This document shows, in pieces, positions 31,601 to 45,100 of a stretch of DNA of 64,000 bases (position 1 is its first letter; every line of letters begins with the position of its first letter). Source of the DNA: Heliocidaris tuberculata (lineage: Eukaryota; Echinodermata; Echinoidea; Camarodonta; Echinometridae); contig CM046845.1 of NCBI GenBank assembly GCA_025618425.1, positions 11,064,057-11,128,056 on the forward strand, written 5' to 3'. The position numbers and the translations under genes are program-made. Under the pieces are notes generated by a model, which was given only the letters and a program-made list of their open reading frames with translations, made no database searches and was not told the DNA's origin.

Positions 31601-34600
31601 AACATAGGCATGTTGAGCCCACCAAACACTGAACGATCTGATTATGATCCAATCTTGAAAGGAATTACATGAATGGCAATTTAAACATAAGTCAATATAA
31701 TATTACATATTGAGATTCCCAAGAGATATATTATATTCAAATTGATGTAATATTGCATGGCCTTGAGGGGATATCAGAAAATTTTGAATGTAATAGAATC
31801 ATACTACCCCTAGTCAAAGAAGATTAAATGGCCTTCAGGGGCCGTATTCTGAAAACTATGTTATATTTCATGTTAAGGAAAACTATATCAATTGTCATAA
31901 CAAACTGAAATTGTGCGCAATAAACACAAATCATTGGTACTTGTGCAGATGTCTCTGTTAACTTTATGCCAGCACAGCCATCTTTGCGCAATCATTTACC
32001 AAATGAATTGTCCTGATTTTGATTTGTTATGACAATTAACATCGTTTTAAAAAATTTCAAAGATAACACCGTTTTCAGAATACGGCCCCTGGCATCCATA
32101 CCAGGGGTGATTTTGGAGGGTGAAAAGACGCATCAGATATGTATTTATTACCCTTGTTGGTTAACTCGTCAGGAAGGATCTCCCCTTTGTATTTCTCTTT
32201 CTGAAGTCCTCCATACTCGGCATGGACACCATGGCTAAAATTCACAGAGGTTTCTCCTAAAGCACGGTTTAACCCATTACAAGCGTAGTAAGCGGATGGC
32301 CTTGTGTCCAATGAATGCTCAATATATGCTTATTACGCTTGTTTTAGTCCATGCTGGCAGGTTAAACCAAAAGTTAGACCAGGGTTGGTTTTCAAATTTA
32401 CACCTCCTACTGTGAAACCAAACACTTTTGGAAATTGTAAATTACAGCCTTTTTCATGAATTTCAATAATTCCATGTTGTGATGCAATGATCCCGCACCT
32501 TCAAATTTCACTAATCTTGACCACCTGCAAAATTTGTGCAATGGTCATGCAAGCAAAATCCGGTTTTATATGTGAATTCGTGCCCAAGTGTGTGATATAC
32601 ATGTACTAATGAGAACCCTGTTTGTGTGATTATGATACTCACCACAGACCTAGCAAATGTATAGAGGTTGCATCCTTGGCATTCAATGCGACGGCTTGCT
32701 GTTATATTAAAACACAGAGAGAATCCTTGCATTAGAATGGGATTTGGGTGGAATGAAAGGACACATGCCACGGCGAAAACTGTTCAGCAATCGGTATCCT
32801 ACACTGACCAAATTCACAATTTCAACTTTGGAACAAACACTATACCTAAACCTAATCCAAAACTATACCTCAAACCAATTTGCAACCCGAACTCTAACCC
32901 TAGCCCTATATCTTTGACAAAATGAAGGCCAGAGCAAGAGTGACTGGTTCACATGTCAGAGCACAGGTCTGTGGTTTGATCCTCTAAGTTCTGAAACACC
33001 TATGTTCCTAGTACAATACTTTAAGGTAAACTTGAGTTCTGGTCATGCACTTTATACACTGTGAAATAAACTGTCCCAAAGCAATTGTGAAAGGTTGATC
33101 CTGTCTACATAAGAATTGGTGTATACTCTGAAGTTTTGGAATCATTAGAATGATAAGAAATTGACACAATCTCGCTGAAAAGCACATGCAATGCACACAG
33201 AAATGGGTGTATGGGACTGTACACACACATGACATGAATTCGGCCCAAACACTTCAGCCATTTCTTGTCATATTTCGAATATGAGGGCATTTGAAGAGCA
33301 ATCCTTTTCAGGGGACATTTCTACTATGATGTTCTTCCAAACAGACATATCAAAGTAATGAGAAAGCTCATGAATTATTTTTCACATTTCCCAGAAATCA
33401 ACCTTCAATTTAAAGCACAGGGAGAGCAAATGCAACATATGGGGGAAACATATACTCTGAAAAAGGTTGTTTTAGGAAGTACATGTATACATGTGTATAT
33501 GCACCTCATACACGTAGAATTCCTGATTAGACTGGGTTTCCAACTTTTCATGAAACAAAATTCCCTATTTTTTCCCCTGATTGAGGTTTTTTTTCTCAAA
33601 TTCCCAGATTCTTCCCAAACTGAAAAAAAGAAAACTCAATTTCCACATTTTCCCTGATTTCCAGGAGAGCTGGCAGCTCTGATAGAAAAGATATTGGGAG
33701 TTCATGTAATAAAATGTAAAAAAAGAGGCAAATAGGATATTGATAGAAAATACAGAGACGGCAAGCCTTACCTCAAAGTGTTCCTTGATGACAAATGCAT
33801 TTGAAATCTTCTGCTTGGTCCCTTCATAGTCACCAACTTCACTCAAGCAAATTGCATACCACTGTTGGAAAGTGGACAAGACAAGACAGAGGGAATGATC
33901 ATATGACAGGTTCAAGAATATAACCAACATGTATTCAAGTCATGTGCTTTAATGTATTAATTTTATCTCGGCCACACAATTTTTGTGCAGCAGTATGCAA
34001 GTTGTGCATAACACTATGTAAGGTCCATGCAGCACTCTTGATCTATGCCCCTGACGCGTTCAAAGTGAAGGCACGATGAAATGCAGTTTTAATGCCAAGA
34101 ACATTGATGCGCACACTGAGACGTGGATTATCTGCATGTTTCGCTGCACTTATGTTATGTAGTCCAATGAAGTAAATGATTTTGTTGTGTTTTTATGTTA
34201 TAATATTACTATTATCTTGTGATTTATAATTATCATTATGATTATTGACATTATTAACATCATCATCATAATCAGCATCATCATCATTAATATTATGCTC
34301 CCCATCATCACCTTATGGCTAGCATAGTTCTTGTCGTTGGCCTTCATGGCCCTCTGTGCAAAGTCGAGCGATTCGTAGGTCAGTCTCTTCTTGTCTGCTG
34401 CACTGGTGGTGGATAGCTGAGCCACACAGCGGTAGGCCCTGGCAAGACGCCACAAGAGCTCATCGTTGGTGGTGTCCTTGAAGCGTACAAGATGGTCGTA
34501 GAGCTCGGTGGATTTGTTGGCATCGTAGAGGCGATCGGCTTCCTCCGCAGCTGCGATGTCGGGAGAGACGGCGGCAGGCTCGGCAGCTGGCTCAGGCTCT

Positions 34601-36098
34601 GAAGAGAGCAGCATTGAATAGTGATTTCAAAATAAGCTTCTGAAGCACTGTAATTCCAAATCTCAAAATATGCTTCTAAAACACTGTACTTAACTAGAGT
34701 AGAGAGTAACTGAATTATTTAGAGAGTAATTGTCCAGGGGGTAATTTTTTGTTTGTCCTGCAGGGCCCCTGCAGTTACAAGTAGTTTTTCCAGGGAAACT
34801 TGCCCAGGAGGGGGCTTTGTCCAAGGGGATGTTGTCCAGGGGATTGCTGTCCTGGGAGGGGGGTTTGTCGTAGAGGCAGTTGTCCAGGGAAGGTTTGTCC
34901 TAGGGGTTAGTCTTCTAGGTGATGACAATTGAGGGAGAAGTATATACTCTCTGCACAAAGAGTTACAGGTTCTATGCATTTCTTTGTTTTTCTCACTTTC
35001 AGTGTGTTGACACTTATGCAGTAAGACCAACAACAACAAAAAAATAATTAAATTCACAATAATTATCCCCCAAATGCTCATTCTTCAAAAGGAAACGTGT
35101 CACCCGAGTTTGTTATTCATGCTTTGTTGTAGTCCACAGATCAGAGCTTTGGACTCTTGCTAAACACGACCAGAAAGTGTGAAAATGAATGAGAAATGTA
35201 ATTCTACACAGCCACTGTTACTGTACATGTACATTGGATTCCATGCCCCAAAATGTAATGGAAGTCACACAAATCAACAAAAAGGGTCATATAAAATTAA
35301 CTCCTACTTTCTCATCCCCTCCTTGTTCTTTTTACAGCCATCTCCCTTTTTATGTTATTTGATATTGTTTTGAATTGAAAAAAAATAGGAATCTGAGGAT
35401 ATAGGCAATTAGGTAACAAAAATCATTAAAGGGATTGATGAACTTTGTGAAAAATTGTGAAATCATCTCAAATGCCAGTGAATTGTGTGCAATCCTCTAA
35501 CTGCATATATAATTAAGGATATGTGAAAGTATGAGAGAAAATGGAACCAGTTTACTATCCTAAAAAAGAGAAAAAAAGCTAGCGATCGCTAGCGCAAGTC
35601 GCTCGGCTTCTTCGCTGCGCTGCAGTCACAAAAACCAAGCACCGGCGCTTGGCGATTTCAGAGCGGGTTTCCAGCCCGTACGGTATTCTGTGATAGAGCG
35701 AGGTATGCCAACCGTAAAGAGTTCTTTAGGGTTCGGTGGTACTCTATCCCGACATCAATGTTTAATCGTAAATATCTTGATATATAAACGACCGATCAGC
35801 TTATAAAACTCAGGCGATTCCTGTCTGACCTAAAGGTTTGCAGTTATGATTACAGCATTAGCTGGAACAGTGATTTTTTTTTTTGGAATCCTGGGCAAAG
35901 TTAATCAATCCCTTTAATACAGTGTATGGTGCTTTGAGCCTCTGTAGGTCTATTGCATGTACAAATGAAATCAAATTTAGACAATTTGTGTTGAAATCAA
36001 CCAAATATTATTTCTGTGTACAGGAAAGATCACATTGAACACCCTCCTCATTTTCGAAAAACCCAGATGATAAACTACGAATCAATTTTATTTGGCCT

Positions 36099-36150
<52 letters not shown>

Positions 36151-39100
36151 AATAAAGGCATGACAAGCAAATATCAGAGTACTATAAGCCATACTGTAGA
36201 TTCCAAATTTATAGACATTTATTATCTTTGTATGTCTACTTTAACTCATAGCACGCTATTGTCGACCACTGTCACTTCCGGGTTCTCGCTTCTGTCGACG
36301 ATCGTCGACAGAAGTCACGTACAAAAGATATAGCCTTTGAAATAATCCAGCAGCCATGGGTTTCATAATGCACAGGGCAAAGAGTTAAAGCAAATTGCAA
36401 GAAAGACAACTAGCTTACCCATCTTATCAAAATATCAAATACTGCGTTGGGAAGCTAGTAGAATAAGACTGAGAGAACTGAGATTCTAATGAACTGTCTT
36501 GCCCACAACAGATATAAAGGTGAAACAGGCCAGACCCAGACACAATGCAGTAATGTGTACTGAAGCAATAGACCCACAGATCAATACAGACACAGGAAGC
36601 ACTGACCCAGTATTGTCGATTGTATTACCAGCAAAAAAAAATTCAGTCGAACGTCTATGCATGGACCTACTACATGTACAAAAGGTCCATGGTCTATGCA
36701 AGCAGATGATGCAGTACGTACAGCTGTACTACAGGCACACACATAAATGTTTCTTTAGCTATGGAGGTGTCTGGGGATGTCTGATACCAGTAATTGTGTA
36801 CATGTATTAGTCTAGAAATACAGACTCTATTGAGGCACTTTCTACAAACTATTTCTTTATCATTACATAGTGCTACATTTCCCACTTTCTCAGGGTTTTG
36901 GATGAACGGATATTATTTTTCTCATTTCATTACAATATGTTTGAACTTGTCCATCAGTTCCACAATATTTAGCATGTAAATGAGTATTAAAGTTATGCAG
37001 GGAGTAGCACATGCCACGTCAGAAGTTCATGTCTCTTGGATTACGTTCAAGCATTGAGATTAAAGTGTACAATCACCAAAGAATATTTTGTTCTGTGTGT
37101 TTGGGGTTCCACGTCGCTAATTATATGAGCTTAAAATCTCGAATAGAAAGAGATACTGCATGTTGAAATACACTCCCAATAAACAATACAGTGACTTGTG
37201 AGGAGACTAATCGAGGCACCCATAGTGCTAGCACAGAATAAGGCGGTAACCCATAGAACACCCGGTAAAGTGTTTTGAGGTTGATAAAATATGCATTCTA
37301 GCTGTACATACACAAATTATTTTTGTAGGTGTTTGTACACTTTAAATAAAAGACTCAAAGGAGAAAAGGCATTTCTAAATTTTTCATTAAAATTGCAGAA
37401 ATCAGCATGATTTATGAATAACATAATTCTAATAAAAACTTATGAAGCCCCCACTTGGCCAAATCAAACCGAATCAGAACTTCAAGAAATAAAGAAGCAT
37501 ATTTTGGGGATTTTGAATAAATTTGCTTTAAAAATGAGCAATAATTTATAAGCAGTTGCTAAAAACCCTCAAAACAGACCCTGAAGTCAGGTTGATTTCA
37601 CCCTATCTATTCCATGCAACAGACTTTGTTTAGTAGGAAACAGTGTGACTGTAAATTACAAAACAATACACATACACACAAAACATGACAGAATTTCTGT
37701 CTGGATGGGGTCATTAGATGCCCCTTAAAAATCTGGGTCAATTTTCTACCCCTTTCTGACAAGATTTTGTCAGAAAGAGGAGGTGCATGTATGGCTGCAT
37801 GCACATCACAACAATATCAAAAGTGACAAAATTTTCCACTGGGAACAGGGTGTCACTGTCAGACTTCACTGGAAAAAACACCACAGAGTGCCCTTCAACA
37901 AAGCTTTGCTTTCCCATTATGCCCTGGATGTAAATAAAAAGTACAGTTGCCTTCCAACTTAATAATTCAAGAGTGTTAGATTAAATTCGGTTCAAATTCA
38001 CAGAATGTAATCTTGAGGATTCTTGAGCAGCAATTTGAAAAATGAGAGAGTTTTTCCCTTCTTATTGAACTGAACATATTTCAACCCTAAGTTCTAATAT
38101 TCTTTGCTGAAAAGAAACCTTATCAAAATGATCAGTTCCCCTGACCATTCACTAAGTACAGCTTACTTTGAACCTATATATCTGAACAGTCTATTAATTT
38201 ATATGGCCAAATATGGCCAAATATCTACAGTCTGTTAACCGATATGGCCAAATATCTAGACAGTCTGTTAACTGATATGGCTAAATATGGCCAAATATAT
38301 ATGGCCTTAAACTTAAGCATATTACATGTATACCCTCATATATTAAAGATCCCCACACCCTTGCATTATTTACACACAAAAAAATGCAAATATTTTTACT
38401 GAATTCCTGAAATGGATCTACATAACACTATCTAAAGGTGTACCCCACTTGTAAATATTTTACATTATCTTTCTTTTTCCATTTTCAGTGTTGTTTTTTT
38501 TGTTTGTTGGTTTTTTTTCAGATTATCCTTTTAACTTAATCTAGAAGCTGGCCTTTGACACAACTCCAGCTTTTACTGGCTCTTCCGCTCTAATTTTTTT
38601 TTTTTTTTTTAATATTATGTATTTACTAGCAACAGTACCCGTGGAAAAATTCCACGGGTGCTAGCCAGGGAAGTATGGATTGATTTTTGCGAACCCATCT
38701 TCTTTGGAACAATGTTGAAATTATTACTGTTTTAAATTGTGGCTTATTAAACTTATATTGAATGGGATAAACATATTACAATGTTTTTGTTACCAAATAA
38801 TCATATTCAAACTATGTTTTCAAATGATAGGTTAATATGTGTACACTGTGAATATCATGTATTGTTTTAATTAATAAGACGTTCAATGCTTAATAATTAT
38901 GAGATATGGGTAATGGTTTCTAAAAGAAATATTTTGTAATTTTTGTTTTTCATCTAAGTTAATTTTTAGTTTCTCTTGTATTTATCTTAGATTCTTTTAG
39001 TGTTGTTTCATTAGTTCAAGAGAATAATACATGAAGTATTTAGAGAAAAATAAGTTTAAGATTACAACATGTCATTCTTACTATAGAATATGTCACATGC

Positions 39101-42100
39101 TTTTTTTGAAAGTTAAAAGTCTGTTGGGTTTTTTTTTTAATTTGGTTTTGGGCTAAAATAATTTATCATTTATAGAAAAGTTCCAATTTCTTTGGGGGTG
39201 ATTTCATTTTTTCTACAATGAACATAAACAAATTAATGCCCACCCCCCCCCCCTCCGCTTTTTACGCCCATGAATCCAGTGATTACATTTTTTGTACAAT
39301 AATATAAAATTGATGCATTCACATATCCCAAATCAGTGGCGGATCCAGGGGGGGGGCCTGGCCCCCTCCCCTGGGGAAAAAAAGACAGCCCAAAATGCTG
39401 ATTTTTTTTTTGTTACTTGTGAGAGAATAATGAGGGAAAACTGGAACCCATAAAATCTGGTAACCCCCCCCCCCCCCCCCCCCCCCCCCAATGAGCGACT
39501 TTTGGAGGGCTGGAGAAACAAAAAAATTCTTGGAGGGCTGGCGAATTTTTTTTTTTTTCACTTACACCTCCCCCCCCCCCCCCCCCACCCCCAATGAGGG
39601 ACTTTTGAAGGGCTAGCGAAAAAAAAATTCTTGGAGGGCTGGCGAAATGGGTTTTTTCACTTACACCCACCCCTCCCCCCCCCCTCAGCTATCTATGAAC
39701 ATGACTCCAGTGGTTTCTTTTAAATTTTTCTACAATGAAGTTAATCATATCCCCCATCGACCACTGCACACGACCCCCCCCCCCCACCCCGCTATCTATG
39801 CCCATGACTCCAGCATACTCTATTATTTCTTCAATGGATTAACCGTTAAAACGCCCCTAGCACATGTTTTCCCCTGAAACTGAAAGAGTGAATATTGTGG
39901 CCAACTTTCATCAGCACTATTATTAACGAATTAAGCTTGTTCTGTAGTCTTAAGCCTCTTTCACACCGGGCCTGCGTAGGGTTGCGTTGTGCGGCGTACC
40001 GAGTATGCCAAAATTACGCGCAGGACCGGCGTAGTCCCTGCATATGTTTTGCATAGGCTGCTGTACGATGGCGTATGGTTGCGTACCCTGTGCATAGGCA
40101 CCACGTACCTATGGCATATGCAATTGGCTCTTTAAACAGGTTGCGTACCTCTGCGTAGGATTGCGTATAACATGCGTATGGTTGCGTTCGAATACGTATA
40201 GGTCTGGCGTAAAGGGTACGTAGGTTTGCTTATGCTGAACCCACACTAAGCAAAAGTACGCAACACTACGCCCTTCCTTACCTAACTCTACGGTAGTGTT
40301 GCGTAGACTTGCATAAAACTGCGTACTTTCTGCGTGACGCGTCCAGTGCTCTTTAAACAGGTTTAATTTTTTGCGTCCATCTCGCGTACTCCTTTGCGTC
40401 CCTCGGCCACGTAGGCTAACGGAGGCACTGCTTGGGGCAGAGTAAGCTCGGCGTAGTCGGTACGCCACACTACGCAACTCTACGCAGGCCCGGTGTGAAA
40501 GCCCCTTTATTACGCGCAGGATCGGCGTAGGCTGGCGTATTGTTGCGTACCCTGTGCATAGGTACCGCGTACCTACAACATATGCAATTGGCGTACCTAC
40601 GCGTAGGATTGCGTATAACAGGCGTAGGGTTGCGTACGTATACGTAGGTCTGGCGTATATGGTACGAAAGTTTGCTTATGCTGAACTTACACTAAGCAAA
40701 AGTACGCAACACTACGCCAGCCTCAAAGGATTTTTCGTCGGACTGGTGTAGGATAGCGTACGGTAGCGTAGTGTTTTATACTTGCATAAAAACTGTGTAC
40801 TTTCTGCGTGCAGTGGTCTACGCCGAAAGTACGCGAAAAAAATAAACACGTTAATTTTTTTGGTCCATCTTGCGTACCCCTTTTCGTCCCTCGGCGTATT
40901 GCCACGTTGGCCAGCGTAGGCGATACTCCGCACTACGCAACTCTACGCAAGCCCGGTGTGAAAGCCCCTTTAGATCTATAGTCTACAGATCTACATCTAG
41001 ACAGAAAAATCCGTCTGGTTTTAAAACACACATACTTAAAATAGACTCTGCTCTTGCTGAGCAGATTCCGGAATTACATTTTTAGAGTAATAAAATGGAT
41101 GTAGAATCTACTCTAATATAGGGTATGATGAATTTAATACCATCTAAAAAAAAAGGACGATATTCGACCTAAACTTTTTCCAATCTTGAAATAAGCAGCT
41201 CAGTATTTACTGCCGGACTCCTTCCCTCGAGTTCATCCAACCATCCCTTACAACAGCTCAGCCTCAAAGAGCGGGCGCTGCCGTGACAGAGTACCGGCTT
41301 TGTAGAGAACAATGTGATCAGTTTTTAACTAATTCATTACAGAGAAAATAGGGACAAACAAAGTCCATAAATACTACACTGCAACATTTTTGTTCCCAAC
41401 AATACCACTCACGTCCAAAGGCAACCTTGGATATCTCAAAATACCCCTGGGTCTCACCGTTGTCTCCTCCCCCGGAGTTCATATCAGGCAGCCAAGGCTG
41501 CAGCGCTGGTACTGCTCAGCTCACAGCGCAGCGCCGCCGTGATGGAGTCCGCCGGCTAAAAAGAGAAGAATTTAATCAGTTCTGAGCTGTTAACTAAATA
41601 CAGAAAAAATACGACAAAGGAAGTCCATAGATGCAGTTTCTAACAGTTTTTTTTTAGATCTAAATAATGTCACTCACCTCCAAAATCAACCTTAGAATGA
41701 TTTGTAAGCTCGGGAAACCGTAGTCGACCCATGTTGATCGTGTATGCAGGTGTATACAGTATACAAATTGCATGTATGCAATATGCATCGTCGCGTCGCA
41801 TGCATTGCATTGAAATCGCATCGCAGTACGTGGGTGCTACTCCTATGTTATACTAATCACAAAGTGTACTATGAAACAATTGAATACATACGTACATACC
41901 ACGGAGCTCTATTGAGCCTGGAACACTGTGGGACATACCCATGCCATAATTGTTTTCTTACGGGGGTTCCCCCCGGTTAGAGCAAGATTAGCAAGATGGC
42001 TAACGCGAGTCGTCTAACACGGTCGCACAATGCAAGTTGATACTCCTCGTGCACGACGTTGTTCGTCACTTGCCATGCCGTGCCTGTGATGGGCATAAAG

Positions 42101-45100
42101 GGAGGTTGCACGGCTGACGACACCGCCGTCGTGCGAGGTATCCACACGGAAAGCAGCCGTTCCTTCGGCCTGCCCGTCCTCCCAAATCCCCCAAATCACG
42201 TTTAGGGACGTCGACGGCGACGACGGGGTCGGCGTGGCACGCGGACTACGGGTTACACGACCTGTGGAATTATGCCACCGATCCCGCGCCACGGCGAGGG
42301 CGGACACGGCGGGGGGAAAGAGTTTTTGCTTCCACAAAAAACGGCCTTTTACGGTTTTGAGTATTAATATATAGATATGAGTACGCATTTTCATATGTGT
42401 GTATTCGCTTATCATTTGTTTATCTTTTGCATTTGTATATAGTTTGTCGTTGTTTGTTATTTTTATGGGTTGTAAAAAACTTGAACTTGAACCTCATACC
42501 TTTTGGTTTACTGGACCAGAGAGTGAATCCTCGTGACACAGCCAGAGATGTGGTGAAGAACGATCCCAATCTAAGTTTAGTAGAGTGGGTAGCACACACC
42601 TGCCATAATCTTGATACCTGGTTACAATGATAGAAACAAAACAGGAATAGCATAATGGATGGTTTAGCCCTGTACATAACTTGACTTCGAATCTACCAGC
42701 AAGTCCATATTTTGATGAATACAATAATAATAACAATTCAATTTTATCAATTTTATTTTATTCATCCATCAATAATATCAAGGAAATTTAGCATGGGATT
42801 TTTACAAACAATATGATCGTGTATATATAAAAAAAAAAAAAAATAGAAGAGGAAATTATAAATCATAAATAATTGCATACAAAATCAGTGGAAAATTATA
42901 CAAAATCATAACATGACATTGACACACTAGACGAGACTAGCGACCAAGGGGGTCTGTGAAGGTTACCCCCCCCAAAAAAAAAGATTAAATAAATAAATAA
43001 AGGAAGAAAATAAAACTAGAGTTGAACAAGTACAACTATACAGGTGGGCTGTGGAAGAGTTGAAATGCGACAGAGTAATAATATTGAAGTGTGAAGAAGG
43101 CATGTTCGTACATAAATACTTTGACACAGTGTATTGAAATGTCAAAATGATGCACAATCAACGTTAGAATCAATTATAGACCATTAAAAGCATTTCTACA
43201 TGTTTGCGCGCATGCGGGTAATGCGTGTACTAGGAGTTATAATGCACGCACCAATAGCAAATGTTCAACAATGCCCTGTAAGACATGCAGTCTATTCCAG
43301 TCAATCTAAGGCATTTTTAACGTTTGCGCGCAAATGCGCGTACGTACGCGTACGCGCGCGTTTAAGAAAATATTCTAGAAATCATGTAAGATCAATTAAA
43401 ATGCTAAAACAGTCTAAGATAAGTCATTTTCATGCTGTATATGGAACTTAAGGCCACTGACGCGCGCGCGGAAAAATTTTGAAATGTTTAAAATGGCCTT
43501 AAACATGCTCAAAATTGATTATAGACCATTTAGAGCATTTTCAGTTTTTACGCGCACGCCACTTCACCGACTCGGGCGTACGTGCACGCACCCTATGTTC
43601 AATTAATTTCATTTTTAATTAACTTGCATCATGCCAAATATTGCTATGTTATGACTTTGTATTGCAGAGACATAGCATATGTCAGAATTTTACAAAATGG
43701 CGCCTAGATGATGTCACTATGCATTGACTATGTTGAAAAAATTTCTGTGCTGAAACAATAACCATATATACCATAGTACCAAATTTGAATACATTTGAAG
43801 AAGCCGTTTTGGAGATATAGTGTACACAAAAAAGTGGGTAGAAATAAAAATAAATAATAATAAATTATAATAATAATAAATAAAGAAAATTTCGTACAAA
43901 AACAGAAGGTGGTCTGTACTTGTAGTACAGCCCACCTAATAAGAAATAACAGAGAGAGAAGATTTTGCATTTTGCAATTTAAAAATGTTCTGGTGGATAC
44001 CTTGAGGGAAAAAATTTTGCGCTTTGGAACAGCTTTTTAGAGGACTTTTGATCACACAGATAAATCACAGCGTTTAATCAATATAATTTTTTTCCTCATT
44101 TTCTGGGGGTGGGGAGGGGGGCCAACCCCCTAAAAAATTTTCAGGGAGAGGCATCCCCTGTCCCCCTCAATTGCTAACCCTGCAGTAGGTCCTAGCAGGA
44201 GCTGACATTGTCTGTTTTAAAACACAGTGGAATCTCGGCTTAAAGTGAAAGTCCACCCTGATTGGGTTTAAAAGAAGCAGAAAAATTAAAGAAACAGCTC
44301 AGTGAAGGATTGAGCAAAATTCGATAAGAATTTAAGAAATAAGTTATAAATTTTTGGAGTTGTAATCAATCAAACACAAATTGGCAACTATGTGATGTAC
44401 AGTATCTTGCGAGCTCCTCTTCCATTTGCCCTGTACCCCCAAAAATCATTAATTTCCATTTTCTCTGTAGAAAATATTCAATGATACATGCACCTTAGAT
44501 ATAATCATTGCTCATACATGTATGTTTTTGCACAAAACCTGCATGAAACAAATCTATTCCTTCATCAAAAACTTCGAAAATGAAAATTTATGAGATTTTC
44601 TGTACTGAGCAAATGGGAGAGGAGCTCGCAAGATACGTCATGTAGTTGCCAATTAGTGTTTGATTGATTACAACTTCAAAAATTAATAACTTTCTTATTT
44701 CTTATCAGATTTTGCTCAAACTTTTACTATTCTGTTTCTCTCGTTTTTTATTCAGATCAACTTAATACCAGGGTGGACTTTCCCTTTATATAATACCTAG
44801 TATTTAGAAATCTTCTGCAATATTGCAAAGTTTTAAATACTAGGATGCGACACTCATCCCATATACAAGATAGAACCTTGTATTCCAAAACCAATATGGT
44901 CATGGTGAAAAAATATAATTGCTGCCCCTACTGCTGTACTACTGACACCAACAATAAACAAATGCAGATTTCCTCTCTCCACAGAGAGAGGGCAGCAGTA
45001 CAGAAGGCTCATTTGGTCTTAGCAGAAAAATATAATGAAGACAAAATTTAATGCTGAAAATTCCATATTTCCTGAATCAACGTCCTATTGCCTCCGATAA

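Noticed and set aside
34198..34614. Start codon at 34614 as the RMDN1 initiator
   Set aside because: The ATG precedes the exon 3 acceptor CTCTTCAG; exons 1 and 2 upstream join in frame and restore the family length.
40109..40477. 122-codon frame in the GCGTA-rich element
   Set aside because: It is generated by the pentamer repeat (Tyr/Arg/Thr periodicity) and has no family resemblance.
42014..42415. 133-codon minus-strand frame over the GC-rich island
   Set aside because: Arg/Ser/Pro/Ala composition and no recognisable domain; GC-rich DNA lacks stop codons by chance.
42500..42617. Plus-strand coding frame (LLDQRVNPRDTARDVVKND)
   Set aside because: The minus-strand frame has acceptor, donor and correct phase for RMDN1; the plus frame lacks splice support.
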